A DNA stretch of 64,000 bases from Pseudothermotoga_B sp051235805 (GTDB taxonomy: Bacteria > Thermotogota > Thermotogae > Thermotogales > DSM-5069). A model generated the notes under the pieces. It was not told where the DNA came from. It did not search any database and saw only the letters and a program-made list of their open reading frames with translations. The stretch's first letter is position 1, and the number at the start of each line of letters is the position of its first letter. Location: contig NZ_JBPNXV010000001.1 in assembly GCF_051235805.1 (NCBI RefSeq), positions 744,001 to 808,000 on the forward strand, given 5' to 3'. Shown here piece after piece: positions 43,974-52,148 of the stretch. A program made the translations under genes and the position numbers.

Positions 43974-44368
43974 TATTTCTCTCCACCTCGGCTTCCAGAA
44001 CCTTTGACCATGGCTTTCGCGTGGTACCTGGCATATATCAACGTTTTTTCAAGAACTTCGATGGCAAAAATCAAATCATCTAAATTTTTTGAAAGCTCAA
44101 TCAACTGCGAAAGATCATCTAGTTGCGAGTTTTGTATGAATTTCAAGTTCTCATCTTTGAATAGTTCCAAAGCCTTTTGTAGAATACTATATGCTTTTGT
44201 TTCAGCCTTGCAGAACAAACCGAAAGCATAAAGACCTTGTTGTTGCAACACAGCCAAAGCTTTAGTGATAAGGCTCTGTCCCTCTTTCGGATTTTGTTCG
44301 AATTCTTCAGCAATTTTTAAGCTATACTTTGCACAAATCTTATCGACGTTCTCGACTTGATCACTCAT
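43973..44368 (-). CDS. cmr5: type III-C small subunit, Cmr5-like (Cas11)
   Basis: A 131-residue, almost wholly helical protein (for example GQSLITKALAVLQQQGLYAF and YARYHAKAM near the end), typical of Cmr5/Cas11 small subunits that line the belly of the complex and contact target RNA. The sequence resembles Cmr5 in the pattern A-x3-V, LxxxGLYA and YLxYARYHA. I chose ATG 44368 (MSDQVENVD), 4 bases after GAGGTGAGAA; the earlier GTG lies in that site. It overlaps the Cmr4-like gene by 8 bases. Confidence 0.8.
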   Translation of the reverse strand: MSDQVENVDKICAKYSLKIAEEFEQNPKEGQSLITKALAVLQQQGLYAFGLFCKAETKAYSILQKALELFKDENLKFIQNSQLDDLSQLIELSKNLDDLIFAIEVLEKTLIYARYHAKAMVKGSGSRGGEK

Positions 44369-45350
44369 CTTTCTCACCTCTTTCGAGGCTCAGCAACTTC
44401 ATCCTTCCCATGCCGCGCGTGTTCATCCCACCGATTCCAAGAATTTCGAAAAGTTTGAATCCATTTTCGACATGCTTTTTCACCCAGTCTATGGTGACAG
44501 GCACGCCATCTTTTACTCTCAGTTTCTTACCATTGATCTCGAGATTTATTCCAGAATTGTACACGACGTCGAATCTCAAAATAGTTCCCCGTGGAATCGC
44601 TTCGTACGTGAAAAGGGCTCCGTCCTCCGCGGCACCGGTGCTTGGGTCTATACTGACAGACGTTCTCACCTCAAGGTTGCTGTTGACGATTTTTATGAAA
44701 ATTGCATCAGATATGAGCACAATCCTCTGCTTGATAAGTGTTGGGATGCAACTAGGAATGAGCTGAAGTATGGGTTCTTTATCAATATCTTTATTAATCT
44801 TTTCCAACATGATCCAACCGAAGTTCAATTTTTCTTTGCTTTCCACTTTTTCACCCAGTGGACAAAATTCATTATTCAGGATGTTTGTTTTTGTACACAT
44901 ATCTCCAAGCATGATCGGTGATGTAACCCAAACAGGCCCAATCATGGAGTAGACTGGGAAAAGGAAAATATGAGCATCGAAGAATTGAGCAAGACCCTGC
45001 ATACCAAAACCTGTACCTTTCGAAAAACCATAAGGAACACAGACAGGGCAAGCAGGATCAACGCTCCCACAGTGTTTTTCCCCAGCTTCTCCTCCTTTTC
45101 CTGCGCATGAAAACTCCTTGTTGCCGTCCTTCCAACTGTATTTTCCCGTAACCAAAGCAGTGTTAGCCCTCGCAGCTCCACTGATGCTGGTTCCAGGTAT
45201 CTTGGGTAATCTAGTTGCGGGATCTCTCAAGATGGGGAGATCCACTCTCTCAAGCCTTGTTCCACCTATTCCAACATGTATGGGGTCGATCGTTACAGCG
45301 TAGTAAGTCTTCAATTCGTACAACTCCAGTTCATCAGTTTTTTGATTCAT
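44361..45350 (-). CDS. type III-C backbone RAMP, Cmr4-like (Cas7)
   Basis: A 329-residue RAMP. YYAVTIDPIHVGIGGTRLER and PKIPGTSISGAARANTALV carry the strand and helix start expected of Cas7-type Cmr4/Csm3. CGSVDPACPVCVPYGFSKGTG gives a CxxC-type insertion, and GIGGMNTRGMGRMKLL is the C-terminal G-loop. Cmr4 repeats along the crRNA and cuts bound RNA at 6-base steps with an aspartate in the thumb-proximal loop; a candidate aspartate lies in the RDPATRLP segment. It overlaps csx11 by 17 bases. Confidence 0.8.
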   Translation of the reverse strand: MNQKTDELELYELKTYYAVTIDPIHVGIGGTRLERVDLPILRDPATRLPKIPGTSISGAARANTALVTGKYSWKDGNKEFSCAGKGGEAGEKHCGSVDPACPVCVPYGFSKGTGFGMQGLAQFFDAHIFLFPVYSMIGPVWVTSPIMLGDMCTKTNILNNEFCPLGEKVESKEKLNFGWIMLEKINKDIDKEPILQLIPSCIPTLIKQRIVLISDAIFIKIVNSNLEVRTSVSIDPSTGAAEDGALFTYEAIPRGTILRFDVVYNSGINLEINGKKLRVKDGVPVTIDWVKKHVENGFKLFEILGIGGMNTRGMGRMKLLSLERGEKDE

Positions 45351-48141
45351 CTTGATTCCCCTTTCCGACCTTGATTTTCCTCACTTGGAAGTTCCAGTGC
45401 AAGCAAAGTTCAAACAAACCATTTTTCACTGCTTCCTTGATCTCGTTGAATCTTTCCGAATTCTGAGACACATCCAGAATGTTTTTGATGCTCGAATCCA
45501 AAAACTTCTCGAAGACCTCACCTTGATACTCTCTGATCTTTCTCAGCACTTCCCAGAAGGCATACAACTGCGAAACGGACCAAATGCCACTTTCCAACCT
45601 ATTTCGGATTTCTTGGATTCTGTGCAGATCGTTCAGAAATCTCAAATCTTCATCGACACGGAATCTGTCGGCGGCATTCTCTATGTAATAGAGTTTGAAG
45701 TATGAAGGTTCTATCTTCAGGACATCACCTTTTTTGATCTCTTCGACATGGACCACATAATCGCCAGCATTGGTGTAGTCAAAACAAAGTTTTCTATCAG
45801 AAGGTTTTCCATCTATTCTCAAGTATGGATACCAGATGTCTTTCACTTCCGGATCCTTTGTGACAACAGAGAAAAACCATTCGAGTATTTCTTCGCGTTT
45901 GTTTTCAACCCTCATTGTCAGTTTCTTGGAATTTCCCAACTCTGGCTGAGTAGCATCTGAAACTTCTTCCACGATGACTTTTATCGATTTTGAGGAACCG
46001 AACTTGTCCAACAATCTCCTTGCCGTATCCATCACGACATAGAGCGGCATCCTGTTATGAAAGGCGATTATTCCAAGATGAAAAGGCAATCTGTCCATCA
46101 CTTTTGAGAACTGGATCTCGTACTCTTTTACAATCTTTTCTGCGATGTCGAGAGCTTCAGAGGCAGGAACGAGTACCATGAACTGTTCCGGGAATCTGAA
46201 GATTTCAATACAGGGCGAATAATTTTGGTGTTTTCTCTCCGCTGGCTTCACTTCAGAAAGCTTTGCTTCCAACCACCTTCTGTCTGACTCACGTTTTATC
46301 TTGACCTTCTTTCCTTCCAAGCTTTTTGCTATCTCCTCAACTGTTTTACCAAACTTGGCCAAAGTCTGAAGGTTGACAACACTCACAAAGAGTTCTTGAT
46401 CTTTATCGACACAAACCAAGGTGAATTTGACACCATCGACGTTCACTTCAAGGGTTGAATGATTTGGAACACAAGGATTTGGAGATATTTTGAACTGAAG
46501 CCGTTTGAGTCTCAATGCATCACTTACAAAACGCTGTTCTAATTCCTTCGGTATCGTAGATTTTATCGCCGATTCGATGAATTTTTGTGTCGTCTCCCAA
46601 ATCCTTCTGATGCGTGAAGGGGAAGGGTACTTCTTGAATTCCTTTTTTATACCAGGATTTTGAGGTGGAGGATCTATAAACGTCAGTGTCCGAATAAGCT
46701 CCCCGTTTAACCAATCGTCGAGCTTGAACATTCCAACTAAAAGTGCGATTTTGTCGTTGTGATCACAAACCTCATCAATCCAAATCGTATTCGAAGGGAA
46801 TTGCAACCACGTTTCAAACCTTTTTTCGCGTCTCTCGGTGCAGACATTACATATATCCTTGTTCTCATTCACCGTTCTCAGTCGGCATACTGGACAGACG
46901 TCCCTGTTTTCTTCGATATCCTTTGAGAACTCACCTGGGTCAAATCTTTGGGAAGAGACAGGAAAGACCACCTTCTCGAGAATCGACTTTCGCATTTCCG
47001 GAATAGCCTTTTTCAGTGCGTCTTTCCAACTTTCTTCGAGCTTTGTTCTACATTGAAGTTTTTTATCGACCTGTAACTGCCTGTTAACTGTTACGGGGAT
47101 CAATTCCGGTTCAATTTCTTTTGTCTTTTGCATAATTTCACATTTTAATGCCTCCAGATCTACAGTTGCCACAAGGAAATAAATCCCCGTTGTATCACGA
47201 TAGATCTCATTTCCCATGGGATATGTAACCTCCACCATTTCTTTGATAGCACTGAAGGCTTCTTCAATCTTTTTCCAGTAACCAATTGTGTCGGCGATTC
47301 TTATACCCTTAGCCAACATACCTAAAACATCCACGCCTACACATAGAACCTGCAAATCTGTGCAAAGAGGATCAAATGGTTTGTCAGGATTGAGAGCTAG
47401 ATACGCCATTGCGCATTTCATCATGGTTGCCACAGAGTACGAGTGATCCCATAAGGTCACATCATTCGCAGAACGTCTTGTTTCGCCGAGAAAAATCGAG
47501 TAAGGATCTCTCGTCTCATCAAAAATATTCTTTCGAAAATGTACAATGCCCTGGGATTTGTCCTGAAATTGCTGAAAACAATTCACAACTTTCTTGATGG
47601 ATTCGCAAATTTGGTGTTTAAGATCTTCTGCCTTGTCAAGATTAATTTTATAATACTCAAATCCAAAAGCATTGGCAATGAAGATATGATCAATTCTTTG
47701 TGCCCACTTGGGACTTACTGATCCTTTGTCGGTCCCAGAATCTATTCCATCGAAACCGTTCCTACTTGCACAGAGCAACTGGACTATCTCGCGCACGTTG
47801 AGACAGTTTTCATCATCTCTGTAATCATCACCCTTATTCATACCTTCGTCCTCTTTACTCGCGCCTTCATCTTTGCCTTTATTCTCTTTATTGTGATGAC
47901 CACAAATAAAATTCCAAAGCGTATCCTCTCTGCCCGCGAAATTTATTTTGATGTTTCCCAAAAGATCTGGAATCTCTTTGGGTAACCATTCGGAACTAGC
48001 ATGCTTGTCTCCTTTCCCAGAATCCTTCGCCTTATTCTTGATGAATTCTGCTGTTGCCTTCCCAAGATCGTGCAAATACGCACCTATCTCTGCGAGCAGT
48101 ATGGGAACTCTGTTTTTCTCCAGGGTCTCAAGGATTCCCAT
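45334..48141 (-). CDS. csx11: Csx11, the divergent Cas10 of type III-C CRISPR systems
   Basis: A 935-residue large subunit. An HD motif lies at the start (AEIGAYLHDLGKA, residues about 24-29). A first palm-like region includes YPMGNEIYRDTTGIYFLVAT, a zinc ribbon reads CPVCRLRT...ICNVC (about 420-440), and the second palm-like region reads IFRFPEQFMVLVPASEALDI. Where active Cas10 proteins have GGDD, this one has FPEQF, so synthesis of cyclic oligoadenylate is not expected; this inactivation is a hallmark of subtype III-C (Csx11, MTH326-like). ATG 48141 follows GGGGTG by 8 bases and overlaps the previous gene by 14. It scaffolds the complex and may cut ssDNA through the HD site. Confidence 0.85.
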   Translation of the reverse strand: MGILETLEKNRVPILLAEIGAYLHDLGKATAEFIKNKAKDSGKGDKHASSEWLPKEIPDLLGNIKINFAGREDTLWNFICGHHNKENKGKDEGASKEDEGMNKGDDYRDDENCLNVREIVQLLCASRNGFDGIDSGTDKGSVSPKWAQRIDHIFIANAFGFEYYKINLDKAEDLKHQICESIKKVVNCFQQFQDKSQGIVHFRKNIFDETRDPYSIFLGETRRSANDVTLWDHSYSVATMMKCAMAYLALNPDKPFDPLCTDLQVLCVGVDVLGMLAKGIRIADTIGYWKKIEEAFSAIKEMVEVTYPMGNEIYRDTTGIYFLVATVDLEALKCEIMQKTKEIEPELIPVTVNRQLQVDKKLQCRTKLEESWKDALKKAIPEMRKSILEKVVFPVSSQRFDPGEFSKDIEENRDVCPVCRLRTVNENKDICNVCTERREKRFETWLQFPSNTIWIDEVCDHNDKIALLVGMFKLDDWLNGELIRTLTFIDPPPQNPGIKKEFKKYPSPSRIRRIWETTQKFIESAIKSTIPKELEQRFVSDALRLKRLQFKISPNPCVPNHSTLEVNVDGVKFTLVCVDKDQELFVSVVNLQTLAKFGKTVEEIAKSLEGKKVKIKRESDRRWLEAKLSEVKPAERKHQNYSPCIEIFRFPEQFMVLVPASEALDIAEKIVKEYEIQFSKVMDRLPFHLGIIAFHNRMPLYVVMDTARRLLDKFGSSKSIKVIVEEVSDATQPELGNSKKLTMRVENKREEILEWFFSVVTKDPEVKDIWYPYLRIDGKPSDRKLCFDYTNAGDYVVHVEEIKKGDVLKIEPSYFKLYYIENAADRFRVDEDLRFLNDLHRIQEIRNRLESGIWSVSQLYAFWEVLRKIREYQGEVFEKFLDSSIKNILDVSQNSERFNEIKEAVKNGLFELCLHWNFQVRKIKVGKGNQDESKN

Positions 48142-49219
48142 TTGCGTCACACCCCAATTCCTTTTGTAGTTCTGCAAAATCAGAGAATTTGATGCAAAAG
48201 AGGGATTTTACGTCAACCTGGCTGGTACTTTTGTCCCAGCTGGCTTTTGTTTTCCCAAACCCATCAGTCTTCTTGGCGGAAAAACCATACTCGAGCATCA
48301 TTGCTTTAAGGCCCGTTACAACTTGGCACAGGTCTTCCAACACCTTTTCTTTCAGTTCTTTCTCATCACAAGTAAGCCAGTAGTAAGGTACATAGAGCAG
48401 TCTGAACATTCCTTTCGCATCTGCTGGGACCACTTCGAAGTAAATTGGATTTCTGCCGACTTTTGTTTCCCTATCGTGCGGATTTATCACCATCAGATCG
48501 ATCCTGTCCCAGAACGTGGGGTAAAAGTGTAGCATTCCTTCTATGCGCACATTCCCTGTCTCAGCTTCACCATTTCCAAAGAGTTCCACCAATTTGTCTC
48601 GGTAAAGTTTCTTAGCGCCTGAGCAAAGTCTATCCAGATAGTCTGTCCAACCTCTAGGCTCTACCTCAAAGCCCTCCTCGCTTCCGAAAAGCAAAGTGTG
48701 GCGAAATCTCATTTCAGCGAATTTCTCAGGCTCATCTTTATACACCTCAATGAATTTCTTCATCATCGCCCAACGAAGGTTTCCCTTCCAACTCGCAGCA
48801 GAAGTGAAAGGTACTCCAAAGACTATGTCTTTCCTCACAGGATTGTCGATAATATAGAAAGGCACATCATCTTTGGACAGAAATTGTTTCTCTAGTTCTA
48901 TTTGAAACTTTATAACCCAACTTCCGTTGGGTAAGGCATCGGTCATAATATCTGTATCTATTCCGAGCTCATTAATCTCTCTGAGTTTGCAGCAAATGTG
49001 TTGACTATCAGATCTCTTGGGATGTAACATTTCCTTGAGACAAGAAATTGCGTCTTTTTTTTCTTCTTTGTTGTCAGTGCGGGCTGTCATCAATAATAGG
49101 AGTTTTTGATATGTATCCATTGCGTTGGCTATGTCGGCATGCTTCACTGAACTATTGGAAATGTTGTCGATGTCACTTTGCGTTACCAACCGATAGTAAG
49201 CATAAAAATCGTGAATCAC
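48128..49219 (-). CDS. type III-C RAMP protein, Cmr6-like
   Basis: A 363-residue RAMP. Key stretch: FGVPFTSAASWKGNLRWAMM, the loop-helix where RAMPs recognise RNA, followed by LLFGSEEGFEVEPRGWTDYL. A second conserved stretch is IEGMLHFYPTFWDRIDLMVI, and RNPIYFEVVPA precedes the last domain, all as in Cmr6/Csm5-like Cas7 proteins. It would cap the target-3' end of the complex with Cmr1. It overlaps cmr1 and csx11 by a few bases at each end. Confidence 0.75.
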   Translation of the reverse strand: MIHDFYAYYRLVTQSDIDNISNSSVKHADIANAMDTYQKLLLLMTARTDNKEEKKDAISCLKEMLHPKRSDSQHICCKLREINELGIDTDIMTDALPNGSWVIKFQIELEKQFLSKDDVPFYIIDNPVRKDIVFGVPFTSAASWKGNLRWAMMKKFIEVYKDEPEKFAEMRFRHTLLFGSEEGFEVEPRGWTDYLDRLCSGAKKLYRDKLVELFGNGEAETGNVRIEGMLHFYPTFWDRIDLMVINPHDRETKVGRNPIYFEVVPADAKGMFRLLYVPYYWLTCDEKELKEKVLEDLCQVVTGLKAMMLEYGFSAKKTDGFGKTKASWDKSTSQVDVKSLFCIKFSDFAELQKELGCDANGNP

Positions 49220-50382
49220 TTTTCGGCCCCCCTTAGCATATCATCGATGAACTGCTCGATACTTGTGTTTGCCTTTAATATCCAGGTAACGAGTTGTGAC
49301 TTTTCTAATTTTGTTCCGAAGAGACTACGGAAACCAGAATCGTCCCTCTCAAGTGCGTTCTTAAGTGTACTGAGAAAACTTATTCTATCAAACGAGTCTG
49401 GCCGCTTTTCTGGAAGCCATCCCCAGATTCTCACTTCCCATAAATCCTGACCAACTTTGTAAGCGCAGGAGATGTTTATTTTGGTAGCTTGTTTCTTCGC
49501 TGTACCAAAGAGCCATTCTTCCAACTTCGTGTCATTGCCACCCCATATTTTCTTTCCTTCTTTGCTATACCTTAACCAGTTTCTTATTACTGGACCAATC
49601 GGTACAAAACCATGTTGAAGACACTTTCTTATCTTCTCTTCATTCTGGCGATTTCTTATCTTCTCTTCATTCTGGCGATTATTTTTCAACCCATCCACTT
49701 CTTGCCACCAGTCGTCGTCTTTCGAACTAAACTGTACTTTTGCAAAGAACATATCCTTGAGGCTTGGGAACACGGGGTTGTTTGATTCATCACGTTTGAT
49801 ACTTACCTCTGATAGTTTCTCTAGAGCTGTCTTGAAATTGTTCAAACTGAGATTTTTTGGCAGATCTTCCAATTCAACGACGCCATATCCATGCTGTGTT
49901 TTAGCGCCAATGGCTCCCAGCTTTGAGGCGATGAGCAGCGGAAACAGAATCAAGTTCTCATCGAAATTCTCATCGAGTGGGATTATCTTCATATTGAGTG
50001 TTCCAATGACTCCGGGTCCAAAGTACCAACCATGAGTTCGGCTAGAAGGTCTTATATTGATAGGTACATCGAAAGGAACTTTCATTCCTCCAGTGATGTC
50101 AAGTCTGAAAATCCTTCTTCTTCCAGTGGCACCGAAAATCAAGCAGGCAGGACAGTACTTTTCTTTTTTCTGTACTTTGTCAGTTTTTTCTTCTTTGGGG
50201 CACCTACTATCACCGGTGGGATCACAAGCGAACTTGCCAAGTGCTCTGATGAGAGTTTCAGTCCACCAGCGAAGTGAGCCAACCATCCCAGTTGTTTGGA
50301 TGGTATAGCTCTTTGCATCAATGTCACCCGTCCAGATAGGAGTCTTTATATTGACTCTAATGCTTATTTCTCTGTCCCCCAC
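49216..50382 (-). CDS. cmr1: type III RAMP protein Cmr1
   Basis: A 388-residue protein opening with the Cmr1 pattern RVNIKTPIWTGDIDAKS, then GMVGSLRWWTETLIRALG, a cysteine pair in YCPACLIFGATGRRRIFRL, and LGAIGAKTQHGYGVVELED, the G-loop. It binds the 3' end of the guide and the target. A 27-bp exact tandem duplication (49625-49678) inserts a second NRQNEEKIR. GTG 50382 is the first gene of the operon, 26 bases past the -10 box. Confidence 0.88.
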   Translation of the reverse strand: MGDREISIRVNIKTPIWTGDIDAKSYTIQTTGMVGSLRWWTETLIRALGKFACDPTGDSRCPKEEKTDKVQKKEKYCPACLIFGATGRRRIFRLDITGGMKVPFDVPINIRPSSRTHGWYFGPGVIGTLNMKIIPLDENFDENLILFPLLIASKLGAIGAKTQHGYGVVELEDLPKNLSLNNFKTALEKLSEVSIKRDESNNPVFPSLKDMFFAKVQFSSKDDDWWQEVDGLKNNRQNEEKIRNRQNEEKIRKCLQHGFVPIGPVIRNWLRYSKEGKKIWGGNDTKLEEWLFGTAKKQATKINISCAYKVGQDLWEVRIWGWLPEKRPDSFDRISFLSTLKNALERDDSGFRSLFGTKLEKSQLVTWILKANTSIEQFIDDMLRGAEK

Positions 50383-50407
50383 GGCTTAGATCAGTCTCCT
50401 TTAATTT

Positions 50408-50437
50408 ATTATAAAACAAAAATCTCTGCTTTGTCAA
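50408..50437 (-). promoter_or_regulatory. strong promoter of the type III-C operon
   Basis: Minus-strand TTGACA (50437-50432), an 18-bp spacer and TATAAT (50413-50408), both perfect consensus boxes, with AAAGGAGA downstream. It appears to drive all six genes. Confidence 0.85.
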
Positions 50438-50477
50438 CAAAGTGAATAAGTTGTATAGATAGAATAGATCACATCGA

Positions 50478-51414
50478 ATGGATGAGCGATTTCAAGTGCT
50501 CAAATTCCGAATAGGTCATGTTGGACCTTCTGTTTTTGCTAATTATGAATATGCAATCTTCTTTATCTGCATCAAAGAGTACTCCACTTTCTACACAGCA
50601 CGTAAAGCTTCGAAAGCCGAGCAACTCGAGAGTCTTTCCAAAAAGCTTGGCAACTTCTTAGATCTTGGGAACGTATCTTTTGAAAGCTGGGAAGATGGTT
50701 TAAGGCTATCGTTCAATTTGTCCAAAAAGAACAACTTCGTTGGGGTTCTAGATGAATTTCAGTATCTTGCCGAGAGCAACGAAGAAATACTATCTGTCCT
50801 ACAGATTTTGCTTGATGAATGCGAAGATTCAAAAATGAAATTAATCCCTTGTGGTTCAAGCATAAGCTTTATGGAAGGTATACATTACAACAAAATTAAC
50901 TGTTTGGCAGAAAGACAGCCGTTGTCAAACCGAATCCTATTTCTATTGAACATGTAAAGATCTTCATTCCACAGTACGATTATCACCAATTGCTTAATGA
51001 AATAGCATCGGTGAAAAAGATTCAAGAAAACAGCATCCATACCTGAAATCTCTTATGACACTTAAATCGATCAAACACGCCACGCCTGCGTTATTGAAAA
51101 ATCCCCATAAAAAAGCTTTAGACATGAAATTGAAGACGAGCTATTCGAATTCTAGTACAGATACATGTTCCCATACAAAGAATATGTTGATATCAACGAA
51201 TATGAGAGTGTTTTGAAGAACATAAAGGAGATTTTCCACAGTACGTTGCAGTTGAATTTGAAAGGCAAAGCATACAGTACCTTATTTCTACTGTCTTCAT
51301 ACCAATCTTGGAAGTACAGTTATGGAATTATCAAGATTACCCTGCACCTTGAAATATTGCAAAGGTGGTAGCGTCAAATTCGTAAAAAGAGATATTGTTG
51401 AAGAATTGCTCTAA
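50478..51414 (+). pseudogene. archaeal-type ATPase with DUF234 end, frameshifted
   Basis: The first frame (50478-50957) holds the Walker B region NFVGVLDEFQYLAESNEEIL and the sensor strand KMKLIPCGSSISFMEG. It then loses frame at about 50915; text resumes as HVKIFIPQYDYHQLLNEIASV, and the DUF234 (nuclease-like) end appears at about 51165-51412 (YKEYVDINEYESVLKNIKEI). The P-loop end is missing. It is an archaeal-ATPase/DUF234 gene in decay. Confidence 0.7.
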
Positions 51415-52018
51415 GATCTATAAACTAAAAATCACTTTTCTTGTTAATCAAAGCTAAACTTAAAAACACATTGAGAAAGATATGATACATTTTTCATCTT
51501 CAATGGATCTGCCAAATGAAATAAAACTTGAAAGTGAACAGCTCTCATAATGTCACTCACGCCGATCCTACAACAAACTGCAACCATGACAAGCATTGTG
51601 AACATAGGTGGAATACCAAAGATGAAGATGCTCAAGAAACAATCAATTACAATCCGTTGAAGGTATTGTTTCACAAATTCCATTGAGGAGTCTTCGGCGT
51701 TCTCAATGGTTTTTTCTTCACCAGAGAAGGTTCTTCCATACAAATTAATTTGGCTGTGAGAAAATGACTGCATCGACTATGAGCCACAGACGGCATTAAC
51801 GAAAGATTTTACATTGTCCTCAAAGTAACTCTGAACTGTTTGCGCGTTCTAGCTTCAATCGACAGAATGACTTTGTGGCAGAATTCATCCATTTCGCTGG
51901 ACAAATTCGGCCAAGATTGTCCAATAGGTTGGATAAAAACCGATAAAGATTTCCATTGTGACATTTGCTCCATAGATATCAAGTCTCTCAGAGAACCCAC
52001 AAAGTCATGACTAAGATT
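51415..52018. other. decayed region upstream of the operator array
   Basis: Minus-strand frames at 51444-51773 and 51809-52000 run on without a clear family. One alternative frame reads FIGFYPTYWTILAEFV, which recalls a sensor or chemoreceptor, but the support is too weak to call a gene. Confidence 0.35.
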
Positions 52019-52112
52019 TGATGCATCATAGTATAATAGTGATGCATCATATGTGGATTATGATGCATCATCTGAATACTGTGATGCATCAGTTGTGAAC
52101 GCTGATGCATCA
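52019..52112 (+). promoter_or_regulatory. five phased TGATGCATCA palindromes (operator array)
   Basis: The perfect 10-bp palindrome TGATGCATCA occurs at 52019, 52040, 52061, 52082 and 52103, always exactly 21 bp apart. The 11-bp spacers are unrelated to each other. Twenty-one bp is two helical turns, so all five sites face the same side of DNA. A TATAAT at 52032-52037 lies between the first two. The last copy ends 36 bases before the AlbA_2 gene. This looks like a multi-site operator for cooperative binding, probably by that protein. Confidence 0.9.
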
Positions 52113-52148
52113 ATTGGATACTAATCTGCTCTTCAAGAAGGTGGAAAG

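Noticed and set aside
44472..44921. Plus-strand frames opposite the type III-C genes
   Set aside because: The minus-strand frames carry RAMP motifs and overlap neatly; the opposite frames are shadows.
45334..48141. Subtype III-A or III-B assignment
   Set aside because: Cmr1- and Cmr5-like subunits argue against III-A; the FPEQF sequence in place of GGDD and the YPMGNEIYRD motif argue for Csx11 (III-C) rather than Cmr2.
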